A stretch of 64,000 nucleotides of DNA, taken from Streptomyces xiaopingdaonensis. Its GTDB lineage: Bacteria; Actinomycetota; Actinomycetes; Streptomycetales; Streptomycetaceae. This document shows, piece by piece, positions 42,602-51,714 of this stretch (its first letter is position 1; each line of letters starts with the position of its first letter). A program made the position numbers and the translations under genes. The notes under the pieces were generated by a model, which did no database searches, was not told where the DNA came from, and worked only from the letters and a program-made list of their open reading frames with translations. The stretch covers positions 26,607-90,606 of the forward strand of contig NZ_AJTQ01000276.1 of assembly GCF_000262345.1 (NCBI RefSeq), read 5' to 3'.

Positions 42602-43476
42602 CTTTCGTTCTCCTCCAGCAACCGTGCGATAAAGACGGCGGCCTCCTCGGCATTGAGGCTGCGCGCGACGATTCTCTCGAACAACTCTGCACTCTCGGTG
42701 GCGGCCGCGTCGTTCTCCAACCAGCGCCCGCCGAGCCTGCCGTCCATGTAGACGACGTCCATGGCCCCTGGAGCGGCGAACGAGAGGATCGAGAAGGCCG
42801 ACTCCAGTCCTTCCACCGCTCCGACCTCGAACGGCAGGATCGACAGCGACACTTGAGGCCGTTGCGACATCGCCTGGAGCTGCTGCAACTGCTCGGCCAT
42901 GACGCCACGGCCTCCCACTCGCTGACGCAGCGCCGCCTCGTACACCGCGGCGCGGAGAACGAACGTCGCGTCCCGCAGTTTCCGCTGCCGTTCGAGTCGG
43001 GCGGTCACGACCGACTCGTCACCGCCCGCACCCTCGCGCAGGGCGCGGGCATAGCGTTCCGTCTGCAACAAGCCTGGGATGTACGTCAGTTGCCACGAGC
43101 GCACGGACCGAGAGGCATCCTCGAGCGAGGCGTACTCCGTAACGTGCGTGGCAAGGCCCGGCACGTCGTCCCACCAGCCCCTCGCCTTCCGTCGCTCGCG
43201 GTCGACGCGGGCCATCTCCAGCAGGTCCGCGATGATCGTCGGGTCGGCGACTCCATAAGCAGCACACAGCTCGCGCAGGTCGGGATCGCGCATCGGGACC
43301 CAACCGGTCTCCATCTTGGCCACTTTGGCAGTCGACGCGGTGATCGCAGCGGCAGCCTGTCCCTGCGTCAACTCGGCGGCAAGACGCAGTCTCAGCAATT
43401 CGCTGCCCAGCCGCCGCCCCAGCACTGTCGACACGCGGCCGGGCTTCTCCATGCTCCCTGGAGACATCTTCACCAT
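42598..43476 (-). CDS. XRE-family regulator with DUF5753 domain
   Basis: A 292-residue protein. An N-terminal Cro/C1 helix-turn-helix (LTQGQAAAAITASTAKVAKM, about 35-60) precedes a DUF5753 domain with SWQLTYIPGLLQTERYARAL. Members are developmental or antibiotic-related regulators of unknown ligand (the WhiJ group). The open frame runs to 43566. ATG 43476 is chosen because the extra residues fall outside the family and overlap a candidate operator. ATG 43467 is also possible. It is coupled to the DUF397 gene and divergent from an ATPase gene. Confidence 0.87.
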   Translation of the reverse strand: MVKMSPGSMEKPGRVSTVLGRRLGSELLRLRLAAELTQGQAAAAITASTAKVAKMETGWVPMRDPDLRELCAAYGVADPTIIADLLEMARVDRERRKARGWWDDVPGLATHVTEYASLEDASRSVRSWQLTYIPGLLQTERYARALREGAGGDESVVTARLERQRKLRDATFVLRAAVYEAALRQRVGGRGVMAEQLQQLQAMSQRPQVSLSILPFEVGAVEGLESAFSILSFAAPGAMDVVYMDGRLGGRWLENDAAATESAELFERIVARSLNAEEAAVFIARLLEENER

Positions 43477-43528
43477 CCTTGTCCGTGGTCGCCAGTCTCG
43501 TTCCAGTGTGCCTTCGAGAGCAAAGCCG

Positions 43529-43540
43529 GTGAGAATTTTC
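43529..43540. promoter_or_regulatory. operator candidate shared with the second XRE set
   Basis: GTGAGAATTTTC lies between the divergent XRE and ATPase genes. It resembles GTGAAATTTTC, read on the minus strand within the 17-bp palindrome 62001-62017 at the same position in the second set. This is the only A/T-rich word in either spacer. Confidence 0.4.
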
Positions 43541-43676
43541 CCCGAGTCGTCTTGAACGGTTAGCACTCCTCCAACTACGCTCTGTTTTGCGCCGGTTGCT
43601 CAGCGGAACGCTCCGCGTGCGGCGTTGCCAGTCATGCCCTGGTTCGTGCACAACCAACTCCGCACGGAGGCACCCC

Positions 43677-44111
43677 ATGCATCCCTCGCCCTCAGGTTCC
43701 GGTCACCCGCTCCGCCGCGATCAGCTCGACTACACACCTCTTCCTTCCTCCGTGCACGTCGCGCGCGTCCGAACCGCACGGCTGGTGGCCGACTGGGGGC
43801 ACCCTCGACTGGCGGACACAGCAGCGTTGTTGGTCTCCGAGCTGGCCACCAACGCGGTGCTGCACGGCTCCCCTCGCGGGCGGCTCTTCCGGGTCGTGGT
43901 CAGCCTCGGTGACCGCAGTCTGCGGATCGCCGTCTCGGACGCGCGGAGCGAAGCCGTGCCGCGCCCCCGATTCCCGTCCTTCGACGAGCAGTTCGGGCGC
44001 GGTCTCCTCCTCGTGGACGCGCTCGCCGACCGCTGGCGGACGGAGCCGCGGATCGTCGGCAAGACCGTCTGGTGCGAACTGGACCTGGACGGCGGGGAGT
44101 CGGGCCGCTGA
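43677..44111 (+). CDS. histidine-kinase-like ATPase (anti-sigma-factor-type)
   Basis: A 144-residue GHKL ATPase domain on its own, as in RsbW/SpoIIAB-type anti-sigma kinases: LLVSELATNAVLHGSP (N box) and FDEQFGRGLLLVDALAD (G box). It lacks any sensor or phospho-acceptor domain. The ATG at 43677 has GGAGG 6 bp upstream. It is divergent from an XRE-DUF397 pair, a conserved Streptomyces grouping, and probably interacts with an unknown sigma factor or anti-anti-sigma protein. Confidence 0.88.
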   Translation: MHPSPSGSGHPLRRDQLDYTPLPSSVHVARVRTARLVADWGHPRLADTAALLVSELATNAVLHGSPRGRLFRVVVSLGDRSLRIAVSDARSEAVPRPRFPSFDEQFGRGLLLVDALADRWRTEPRIVGKTVWCELDLDGGESGR

Positions 44112-44209
44112 TCGCCGCCACCGGGCGGCTTCCGCCGCGGGGCGCCAACACCCCGGTGTGCCGGGGAAAACGACGTGCGCCTCAACCCGTGGCCGCCCAT
44201 CATGCTCGC

Positions 44210-44764
44210 ATGACCAGCCCCAGCAACCGTGCCGACGTGTTCCTTCCGCTCGCCGAGGACCCGCGCGAGGCCGCTCCGCTCCTCGGGGACGAGCGGGCCA
44301 CTCTCGGCGAGTACCTGCGCTACCAGCGGCTCACCCTGGAGATCAAGTGCTCGGGTCTCGACGCGGAGCAGCTCGCGCGCCGCTCCGTCGAACCGTCCAC
44401 CCTGTCGCTGCTCGGTCTCGTACGGCACATGGCCAAGGTCGAGCACTCCTGGTTCCGGCGCGTGATGTCGGACCGGCTCGACCTTCCCAGGCTCTACGTC
44501 ACCGCCGAGGCCCCGGACGCCGACTTCGACGAGGCCCTCCCCGATTCCGCGCTGGTGGAGGAGGCTTGGGCGGTCTGGCGGGCGGAGTGCGCCTTCGCCG
44601 AGCAGCTCGTCGCGGCGGCCCCCGATCTCGGCCTCCGCGGCAACGTCGACGGCGAGGAGATCAGCCTCCGCGAGGTCCTCGTCCACATGATCGAGGAGTA
44701 CGCGCGGCACAACGGCCACGCCGATCTGCTCCGGGAGCGCATCGACGGCCGCGTCGGACAGTAG
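44210..44764 (+). CDS. DinB family protein (DUF664)
   Basis: A 184-residue four-helix-bundle protein with the metal-binding histidine pattern of DinB/DUF664: LGLVRHMAKVEHSWFRRVM and LVHMIEEYARHNGHADLLRE. Related enzymes are thiol transferases that use mycothiol or bacillithiol, and the activity here is unknown. ATG 44210 follows a weak purine tract. A bidirectional terminator follows. Confidence 0.87.
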   Translation: MTSPSNRADVFLPLAEDPREAAPLLGDERATLGEYLRYQRLTLEIKCSGLDAEQLARRSVEPSTLSLLGLVRHMAKVEHSWFRRVMSDRLDLPRLYVTAEAPDADFDEALPDSALVEEAWAVWRAECAFAEQLVAAAPDLGLRGNVDGEEISLREVLVHMIEEYARHNGHADLLRERIDGRVGQ

Positions 44765-44813
44765 CGCACCGCGCCAAGTGCGCGTGGGAACCGCCGAGTC
44801 GAGGCACCCGGTT

Positions 44814-44839
44814 GGTGCCGCCGGCCCCGCGGCGGCACC
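44814..44839. terminator. bidirectional hairpin between DinB and 5'-nucleotidase genes
   Basis: GGTGCCGCCG (44814-44823) and CGGCGGCACC (44830-44839) form a perfect 10-bp stem with a 6-nt loop between two convergent genes. GGCACC / GGTGCC at about 44803-44819 offers an alternative overlapping stem. Confidence 0.7.
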
Positions 44840-44852
44840 CGTGCGGCCCGTC

Positions 44853-46667
44853 TCAGAAGACGGGCTCCCCGTCCCGGGTGAGCCGCCACGTCTCCTCGTA
44901 GAAGTCGGCGGGGTCGATCGCTCCGTGCTCCTCGACCCACTCGACGATCGTGTTGCGGATCTCGTCCGAGTTGGCCCACACCTCCTCGGCCTCGGCGATG
45001 TGGGGGAAGTTGCCGCCGCCGCTGGAGCGGTAGTTGTTGACGGCGAGGACGAACTGCGCGTCGTCGGCGACGGGTTGTCCGTCGTGGGTGAGGTCCGCGA
45101 TGCGCGAGCCCGCCGGTTGTGCGATGTCGATCGTGTAGGTGACGCCGCTGAGCGCGTCGTAGTTGTAGTCGGGACGGCCTTCGGCGTTGGTGAGCCCGTC
45201 CGGGTCGATGTCGTCGCCCGGCGCCGTCCGCACGAAGTACCCGGCCGAGTACTCCAGGTACTCGCGGAGTTGAGCGCCGGTGAGGAGCTTCGCTCCCAGG
45301 GTGTTGTCGAACGGGTAGAGGCCCGACATCTCGCGGATCGTCACCTCGCCCCGCGGGATCACGGCGGACCTGGCGAACGGCGACGCCTGCGAGAGGAGCG
45401 GCAGTCCGGCGTGGTCGGTGCCCGCGAGCGCCGCGCTGACGGTGTCGGTCTGGACCCGGTTGATGAAGTCGAGGATCGGGGTGTCCTTGTACGGCGCCTC
45501 GTCGGCGCGCAGTTCCTCCGTGCTGGTGCCGATGACCGTGTTGACGTACTCCACGACCTTCTCGTGCTGCCCGGAGAGGAGGTCGGCGACCCGCGAATCC
45601 TCCTCCGCCGTACGGGAGTTGAGGATGCGCGAGCCCACCGTGACCACCTCCCACCTGCCGCGCGAGAACTCCAACTCGAAGTCGAAGAGGGTGAGCCGCT
45701 GGCCCCAGCACAGCGGCTCCGAGAGGACGACGCCCTCACCGGTCCGCTTGTTCTGAACGACCTGCTCCTCGATCTCGGTGTGCGCGTGGCCGACGAGGAT
45801 GGCGTCGATCCCCGGAACCTGCTCGGCGACGAGGGCCGCCGCGTTCTCCGTGTGCGGGAGGAGGTCGCCGTAGGAGGACGTACCGTCGGTGCCGGAGTGG
45901 GCGGAGACGAGGACGACGTCCGCGCCCATCGACCGGAGCCGCGGCACCCAGTGTGCCGCCTGCTCCTCCAGGCCGGGGAAGTCCAACTCCCCCTGGACGT
46001 GCGGCTTGTCCCAGATGGCGATGCCGGGGTTGGTGAGCCCCAGGACGGCGACCTTGACCGGCGGGCCCTGCGGCGGGCGCAGCTTCGTCATGTAGTAGGG
46101 CGGGAACGCCGGGCGGGTGGTGGTCGCGTCGACGGCGTTGGCGCCGAGGAGCGGGAAGTCGCACTGCTTCTCGAAGGTGCGCAGGAGCGGGATGCCGTAG
46201 TTGAACTCGTGGTTGCCGAGGGCTGCCGCGTCGTAGCCGACGGCGTTCATCGCGGCGGCCATCGGGTGGACGGGGCCGCCCGGTGCGTCGATGGGGTCGA
46301 TGCGGGCGAAGTAGTAGGCGAGCGGGGTGCCTTGGATGGTGTCGCCCGCGTCGATGAGGAGGGTGTTGGCCCTGCCTTTCTCCGCACGGACCTGCTCCAC
46401 GAGGGTGGCGACCTTTGCGAGGCCGACGTCGTTGTGGTCGGCGTCGTCGTACTCGTCGTCGGTGACGTAGTCCCAGTTGAAGACGTGGCCGTGCAGATCC
46501 GTCGTGCCCATCACGGTGAAGGCGTACCGCTTGCGGCCCGGACGTCCACCGGCGGCGGTTCCTCCCGCGGGCTGCGCCGCCGCCGGGACGGCGGCCGCCC
46601 CGGTGAGCGCGAGGCCCGCTCCTGCCGCTGCCGAACGGTTGAGGAAGGATCTGCGGTCGAGCGTCAT
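44853..46667 (-). CDS. Tat-exported bifunctional 5'-nucleotidase / 2',3'-cyclic phosphodiesterase-like protein
   Basis: A 604-residue metallophosphoesterase. The Tat signal has DRRSFLNRSAAAG and a hydrophobic core ending in AAA. The calcineurin-like domain carries the metal motifs TTDLHGH, DAGDTIQG, LGNHEFNYG and GHAHTE. The C-terminal 5'-nucleotidase domain has VAVNNYRSSGGGNFPH for nucleotide binding. It would release phosphate from extracellular nucleotides. ATG 46667 is preferred over 46676 because GAGGGG lies 9 bp ahead. It is transcribed alone. Confidence 0.9.
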   Translation of the reverse strand: MTLDRRSFLNRSAAAGAGLALTGAAAVPAAAQPAGGTAAGGRPGRKRYAFTVMGTTDLHGHVFNWDYVTDDEYDDADHNDVGLAKVATLVEQVRAEKGRANTLLIDAGDTIQGTPLAYYFARIDPIDAPGGPVHPMAAAMNAVGYDAAALGNHEFNYGIPLLRTFEKQCDFPLLGANAVDATTTRPAFPPYYMTKLRPPQGPPVKVAVLGLTNPGIAIWDKPHVQGELDFPGLEEQAAHWVPRLRSMGADVVLVSAHSGTDGTSSYGDLLPHTENAAALVAEQVPGIDAILVGHAHTEIEEQVVQNKRTGEGVVLSEPLCWGQRLTLFDFELEFSRGRWEVVTVGSRILNSRTAEEDSRVADLLSGQHEKVVEYVNTVIGTSTEELRADEAPYKDTPILDFINRVQTDTVSAALAGTDHAGLPLLSQASPFARSAVIPRGEVTIREMSGLYPFDNTLGAKLLTGAQLREYLEYSAGYFVRTAPGDDIDPDGLTNAEGRPDYNYDALSGVTYTIDIAQPAGSRIADLTHDGQPVADDAQFVLAVNNYRSSGGGNFPHIAEAEEVWANSDEIRNTIVEWVEEHGAIDPADFYEETWRLTRDGEPVF

Positions 46668-46889
46668 GTACGTCATCCCCTCGGTGGGTGGGCGGAGGCG
46701 CTGTTCGCGGTGCGTCCGACTGCTCGGCCGCCCGGTTGCATACGCGCGTAGATTGTCGGCTCAACCTCCCCTGGCGCACCACCCGTTCAAGGTTTCGATC
46801 AGGTGACCGCGGTCGAACGGAAGGCGATCCAGGGACGGTTCGGCTGACGCGGCGAGCGGCCGCGTCCGTTCGCCGGCGCCTCGGCGAAC

Positions 46890-49004
46890 TCAGGGGCGTA
46901 CTAGGGCTCTTGCGCGTCTGCGGGCCCAGTACGCGAAGGCGCAGGCGAGGAGCGCGGCGAGAGCGAGCCTGACGATCGCCGGCAGATGGGACGGACCCGC
47001 ATGTCCGACGAGGACGAGGCCCGTCGCGCAGGCGAGCGGCGGCAGAGCCTGCCAGATGGCTGCCAAGAAGGGGCCCCAGTCGGCAAGGGCGGCCCCGGCG
47101 AACAGGAGGCGGACGGGGACGGGGCCGCGGTACGCGCCGGCGAGGGCCGCGGCGGTCAGTGCCGGGACCGCGCCGGCGACGGCGAGGAGCGCGCCCTCGT
47201 CGCCGTGGAGCGTCGCGGGCAGGGCGCAGACGGTGCCCAGGACGAGGAGCGTGGCGGCCGGGACCGCGCCGTGGTGGAGTGCGGTGCGCGCGAACGGACG
47301 CCTGGACCAGGCGTATCGGCGCACGTCGTCGGCGTCGAGACGGGCGGGTTCCAGCAGCGCGCCGGCGGCCGCGTAGCCGAGGAGAGCGGCGGCGAACGAG
47401 GCCGCGGGCGCGCCGGAGAACAGCACGGCGGCGGCGAGGACGGTGAGGACCCCGGCCGCGGCGAGCCGGCGCGGCGCCGCGACGAGGGCCACGACGTCGC
47501 GCCAGAGCACGAGGAGGGCGCGACGGCGCGGGCGGAAGCGGGCGGCGCGGGCGCGGACGCGCGGGGAGGCGCGCGGAGGGGCGGGAAGGGTGGAACGCAG
47601 GGCGCGCACGTCGGCGGCGAGGAACGCAGCGGCGAGCCCCGCGCCGGTCCGGGCCGCCGAACGGAGCCTCGCTGCGGGGATGTTGCCGACCGCCTTCACG
47701 GCGTAGACGACGCCCAGGCCGGTCAGCGCGACGAGGAGCGCCGCGGCGACCGGCCATCCGGGGCCGCCCACGCCCGCGGCGGCGAGGAGTGGCTGCCCCG
47801 CCCAGCCCCATGGGCCCGACCAGCTCTCCACCTGTTCCAGGAGCGGAAGCCGGCGGCCGGCGTACGCGGCGGTGAACTGGAGGCAGACGAGGGCGCAGGG
47901 GAGCACGAGAAGCGGGCCGAGGCGGTGCAGTTGCTCCGGCGCACGCGGTGAGCGCTGCACGGCGACGGACACCGCCGCGGCGAGAAGGCCCGTGCAGGCA
48001 CCGGTGGCCGACCCCGCGGCGGTCAACACGTTCGGAGTGCCGAGCCCGGCGGAGGCGACGAGGAGCGCGACGGCGAGACCGGTGAGCGCACCGGCGAGCG
48101 CCCATCCCGCGGCGGCGAGCCCGAGCCAGCGCAGGAGGACGGGGCGCCGGCGGATGGGCAGGGCGAGCAGCCAGTCGGTGTCGGGGCGCGGAAGGGCCAC
48201 CGGGCCCCGCCAGACGCCGTCCGCGAGTGCGAGGAGGAACGCGGCGAGTCCGACCGCGGTGAGCCCGGAGGGCAGCAACTCGCCGATCAGAGGGGCGTGT
48301 TGGGCGAGTGAGTCGTCCTGGAGTCGGAGCGCGAGGCCGGCCGCGTACAGCCCGTACCAGCCGGCGAGGAGGAGGACGACCACGTACGCCACGTACGCGG
48401 AGGTGCGCGCGCGGCGTCGGCCGCGGAGGGTACGGAGCCAGGCGAGGACCGGGGCGGTCTCGTCGTGGGCGACCGGATCGGCCGTCCGGTCGTCGGCGTC
48501 CTCGCCGTCGGGCGCGCCGGCGTGCGTGACGGCCGCTCCGTCGACGTCCGGGCGGGGCTCGGGCGAGGCGGGCGGTGCGCTCTCGTGCGTGTCGGACACG
48601 GCGGGGCAGCTGTGCGCGCTCGTTGCGCCCGGTGTGCGCGCCGGTTCCTCGGCGCGTGCGCCGTCTCCGCCGCCGGCTTCGGGCGCGCGCGAGGCAGCCG
48701 GTACTTCACCATCGGCCTCGACGTCGGTGGAGGGAGCACCCGTCGACCGGTCCACTGCGCCGCCCGGTTCGTCAACGTGCGGGACTCCCGCGCACTCCCC
48801 GGTCTCGTGGGAAGCAACCCGCGCCCGGACCGCTCCACCCACGACGGAGCGGGCCGGAGCGTCCACGGATATGTGGGCCGGTTCGCCGTCCGCCGTACGG
48901 TCCCCGTCGCTGCCGTGCCCGCGAGCGGCGGCCCCCTCCTCACGGACCTCCCCCACGTCTCCGGGGAACGGGCCGGGGTCGGACCGGTCGCTCGGTGACG
49001 TCAC
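46890..49004 (-). CDS. ABC transporter permease-like membrane protein with long hydrophilic N-terminus
   Basis: A 704-residue protein. From about residue 200 it has 12 or more hydrophobic helices (first SAYVAYVVVLLLAGWYGLYA) and basic loops, as in the multi-spanning permease partner of actinomycete ABC exporters. Residues 1-185 are an acidic Ala/Pro/Gly-rich tract without homology or membrane segments. The GTG at 49004 has GGGGGA 9 bp upstream, which supports the long form. An internal start near residue 185 is the alternative. The ATPase gene lies 388 bp upstream on the same strand. Confidence 0.75.
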   Translation of the reverse strand: MTSPSDRSDPGPFPGDVGEVREEGAAARGHGSDGDRTADGEPAHISVDAPARSVVGGAVRARVASHETGECAGVPHVDEPGGAVDRSTGAPSTDVEADGEVPAASRAPEAGGGDGARAEEPARTPGATSAHSCPAVSDTHESAPPASPEPRPDVDGAAVTHAGAPDGEDADDRTADPVAHDETAPVLAWLRTLRGRRRARTSAYVAYVVVLLLAGWYGLYAAGLALRLQDDSLAQHAPLIGELLPSGLTAVGLAAFLLALADGVWRGPVALPRPDTDWLLALPIRRRPVLLRWLGLAAAGWALAGALTGLAVALLVASAGLGTPNVLTAAGSATGACTGLLAAAVSVAVQRSPRAPEQLHRLGPLLVLPCALVCLQFTAAYAGRRLPLLEQVESWSGPWGWAGQPLLAAAGVGGPGWPVAAALLVALTGLGVVYAVKAVGNIPAARLRSAARTGAGLAAAFLAADVRALRSTLPAPPRASPRVRARAARFRPRRRALLVLWRDVVALVAAPRRLAAAGVLTVLAAAVLFSGAPAASFAAALLGYAAAGALLEPARLDADDVRRYAWSRRPFARTALHHGAVPAATLLVLGTVCALPATLHGDEGALLAVAGAVPALTAAALAGAYRGPVPVRLLFAGAALADWGPFLAAIWQALPPLACATGLVLVGHAGPSHLPAIVRLALAALLACAFAYWARRRARALVRP

Positions 49005-49392
49005 GATGCTGTTCCCCCGTCTGCTGCAACTGCGCGTCTTTCAACGGTTTTTGCGATGCCGCCGGTCCCGAGCCGGTCGTCCCGGCAGTCGGTTGGTTCG
49101 CAGACGGGGCGCACCCGGAGTCCGCGCCGCAGCCGCACGGTCGTCGCGGCGAGCGGCGTCGACGACCTGCCGGCGCACGGGGGTTCCGCTCGGGCCCGAT
49201 GCCCGAGAACCCGGTGTCGGCAAGGGAGTTGCCCTGCGCGGCGGGTGGTCGTACGCCGTCGCTGCCGTCCCCGGCGGCGGGAGCCCGGGGGGCACCGTCC
49301 CCTGCCGACGATCCCGCCGTACGAGACGGGAGCACGGTACGGCCCGGAGGCGGGGGCACAACGGCGCGCCGGGTGGTGGCTGCTGGACTGCG
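49005..49392. other. intergenic, nothing recognised
   Basis: A 388-bp spacer between the ABC ATPase stop and the permease start. Open frames are present only through GC bias. No motif, hairpin of note or ribosome-binding site was found apart from the permease GGGGGA. The spacing is unusual for such a pair. Confidence 0.5.
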
Positions 49393-50082
49393 TCACGCGT
49401 CGAGGACCTCGTCGGGAGAACCGTGGGCCACGGGGGAGCCTTCTGCGAGGAGGAGCACCCGGTCGGCTGTCTCGGCGAGTTGACGGTGGTGGGTGGCGAA
49501 GAGGACCGCGGTGCCGGCGCGGCGTTCCGCGGTGAGCCGCTCGGCGAGGCGGGCTCGGGCAGCGGGGTCGAGGCGCTGCTCCGGCTCGTCGAGGAGGAGC
49601 AGGTCGCGAGGGCGCAGCAGAGCGGCAGCGAGGAGCATCGCCTGGCGCTGGCCGGAGGAGAGCGAATCGGGGAGCGCGTCGGCGTGTGCGGTGAGGCGTT
49701 GTTCGGCGAGCGCGTCGGCGATGACGCGTTCCTCGTCGGGCACGTCGTGGGCCTGCGCCACGAGGAGGAGGTGCTGGCGGACGGTGAGGTCCGGATAGCA
49801 GCTCACGGGGTCGCCGACGACGGCGACGCGGGCCCGGACGCTGGCGTCGTCCTCGGTGAAGGGCAGCCCGTCGAAGACGGCGGTGCCGGTGCTGGGGCGG
49901 TCGCGGCCGGCGGCGATCCGCATGAGGGTGGACTTCCCCGAGCCGTTGTCGCCCATGAGCGCCACCGACTCGCCGGAAGCGACACGGAGGTCGACGCTGC
50001 GCAGCGCCTGGTGGCCCCCGTAGTCGCGGCTCACGCCGCTGAGCTCCAACAGCGGGAGGATCTCGGACGATGGGTAAGCCAC
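49393..50082 (-). CDS. ABC transporter ATP-binding protein
   Basis: A 229-residue nucleotide-binding domain: Walker A GDNGSGKSTLM, signature DSLSSGQRQAM, Walker B LLLLDEPEQ and H-loop FATHHRQLA. The size and lack of extra domains fit exporter-type ATPases that pair with a multi-spanning permease, here encoded downstream. The GTG at 50082 follows GAGGGGGCGGG. The cargo is unknown. Confidence 0.88.
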   Translation of the reverse strand: MAYPSSEILPLLELSGVSRDYGGHQALRSVDLRVASGESVALMGDNGSGKSTLMRIAAGRDRPSTGTAVFDGLPFTEDDASVRARVAVVGDPVSCYPDLTVRQHLLLVAQAHDVPDEERVIADALAEQRLTAHADALPDSLSSGQRQAMLLAAALLRPRDLLLLDEPEQRLDPAARARLAERLTAERRAGTAVLFATHHRQLAETADRVLLLAEGSPVAHGSPDEVLDA

Positions 50083-50298
50083 CCCGCCCCCTCGTCGGTT
50101 GTCGTGTCTGCGGGGGAACGGACGCCGCGAGGGACGGGTTCCCCGGGCAGCAAGTGTGCCTGAAACGGGGGCGGCGGGGCACGCCGGCCCCTGAAACGGC
50201 GGGCGGCGCGCCGGGCGGAGGGTGTGGGGAGGGGACGCAGGACGGGCCCGCCGGCCGGAGCGGGACGGGGCAGCAAGCGTCGCCTGCTCCACTGGTCG

Positions 50299-50664
50299 TC
50301 ACTGCATGTGGGAGCAGTCGGCATCGGGGTCGCGCGCGAGGGCGATGACGTCGTCGAGGCGGTCGCGGACGGCGAGCAGATCGGTGATCCGCTCGTCGAC
50401 GCGGACGCGCTCGGCCTCCAACTGGCCCAGAAGCGCCGGGGGCGCTTCGCCCGTGTCGACGCACGGCAGCACTTGGCGGACCACTCTGCTCGGGAGGCCC
50501 GCGGCGTAGAGCTGTTGGATCAGCCGGACCCGGCCGACGGCCGTGCCGGGGTAGTGCCGCTGCCCGCCGGGGGTGCGGGACGCTTCCAGCAGGTTCTGTT
50601 CCTCGTAGTAGCGCAGCGCCCGAACGCTCACTCCCGCTTTGTCGGCAACCTCACCGATGCGCAT
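50299..50664 (-). CDS. MerR-family regulator
   Basis: A 121-residue regulator: helix-turn-helix MRIGEVADKAGVSVRALRYY, arginine-rich GGQRHYPGTAVGRV wing, and a dimer helix. The C-terminus has a few His/Cys residues (DADCSHMQ) but no clear metal site. ATG 50664 has GGAGGAG 7 bp upstream. It is divergent from a quinone oxidoreductase gene whose promoter shows the long spacer typical of MerR control. Confidence 0.9.
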   Translation of the reverse strand: MRIGEVADKAGVSVRALRYYEEQNLLEASRTPGGQRHYPGTAVGRVRLIQQLYAAGLPSRVVRQVLPCVDTGEAPPALLGQLEAERVRVDERITDLLAVRDRLDDVIALARDPDADCSHMQ

Positions 50665-50697
50665 CGGTCTCTCCTCCTGCCGGTCGACCAGCTCGAC

Positions 50698-50728
50698 TTG
50701 CACCTGACACCAACGTCAGCTTTTACCG
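50698..50728 (+). promoter_or_regulatory. overspaced MerR-type promoter of the quinone oxidoreductase gene
   Basis: A -35-like TTGCAC (50698-50703) and a -10-like TTACCG (50723-50728) are 19 bp apart. The perfect inverted repeat CTGAC (50704-50708) / GTCAG (50715-50719) fills the spacer. MerR activators untwist exactly such 19-20-bp promoters. The -10 is imperfect. Confidence 0.6.
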
Positions 50729-50808
50729 TAACGGGCACACGCCGGCAGCTCACCGGCGATCACCAGTCTTGCGAACGGCGGTTGAGGCCGCATGGAAAGG
50801 CGGACGTC

Positions 50809-51714
50809 ATGCGTGCAGTCCGGTATCACGAGTACGGCGGCGTCGGAACCCTCGTGGTCGAGCAGGTGCCGGAGCCGCGTCCCGGGCCCGGCGAGATCCG
50901 CGTCCGCGTCGCGGCGGCCTCGGTCAACCCCGTGGACTGGAAGGTGCGTTCCGGTGCGGTGCGCGAGGTACTGCCCGTGGAGCTGCCCGCGATCCCCGGA
51001 CGTGATGCCGTCGGCGTGGTCGACGAGACCGGTGCGGGGGTGCAGGGGGTGAGCATCGGCGACCGCGTCTTCGGACTGGGAGGGGTCACCGGCGCGACGG
51101 CGGAGCTGGCCGTGCTCTCGGCCTGGGCCCCGGCGCCCACCGGGTGGACCGACGAGGAGGCCGCCGGTGCGGGCCTGGCGTCCGTGACCGCGATGGGCGG
51201 ATTGAAGGCGCTCGGCCCTCTGCGGGGGCGCACCCTTCTCGTCGAGGGTGCCGCCGGAGGCGTGGGCAGCGCTGCGGTCGAGATCGCGGTGGCGCGGGGC
51301 GCGACCGTGATCGGGACCGCCGGCGAGCGCAACCACGAGTTCCTCGCCTCCCTCGGAGCCGTCCCCACCACCTACGGCGCCGGTCTCGCCGAGCGCCTCA
51401 CCGCTCTGGCTCCGGACGGTGTCGACCTCGCGCTCGACACCGCGGCCTCCGGGTCCTTGGCCGAACTCGTCGCGATCGTGGGCGAGCCTGCGCGCGTGTC
51501 GACGATCGCCGACCACGCCGGCGCGCACCGCCTGGGCGTGCACCTCGCCAACGCGGAGAACGACTCGGCACTCCTCGCCGAAGCAGGTGAGCTCGGTCGG
51601 CAAGGCCGGTACACGCCGCGTGTCGAGCGCACCTACCCGCTCGAACGGACCGCAGAAGCGCACACGTACGGCGAGCGCGGGCACACGCGGGGGAAGATCG
51701 TGATCCGCGTCTGA
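50809..51714 (+). CDS. NADPH:quinone oxidoreductase-like (zinc-independent MDR) protein
   Basis: A 301-residue medium-chain reductase. It has an N-terminal GroES-like fold (RVAAASVNPVDWKVRSG) and the NADPH-binding Rossmann motif LLVEGAAGGVGSAAVEIA. The C-terminus reads GHTRGKIVI, as in quinone reductases. The zinc-ligand cysteines of alcohol dehydrogenases are absent. It is probably induced by electrophiles or oxidants through the divergent MerR protein, reducing quinones or enones. Confidence 0.88.
   Translation: MRAVRYHEYGGVGTLVVEQVPEPRPGPGEIRVRVAAASVNPVDWKVRSGAVREVLPVELPAIPGRDAVGVVDETGAGVQGVSIGDRVFGLGGVTGATAELAVLSAWAPAPTGWTDEEAAGAGLASVTAMGGLKALGPLRGRTLLVEGAAGGVGSAAVEIAVARGATVIGTAGERNHEFLASLGAVPTTYGAGLAERLTALAPDGVDLALDTAASGSLAELVAIVGEPARVSTIADHAGAHRLGVHLANAENDSALLAEAGELGRQGRYTPRVERTYPLERTAEAHTYGERGHTRGKIVIRV

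Noticed and set aside
46677..46889. Possible small gene between the nucleotidase and permease genes
   Set aside because: Frames are short, lack start signals and show no family sequence.
49056..49535. Small ORFs in the ABC ATPase-permease spacer
   Set aside because: No homology, no ribosome-binding site, and composition typical of random high-GC frames.
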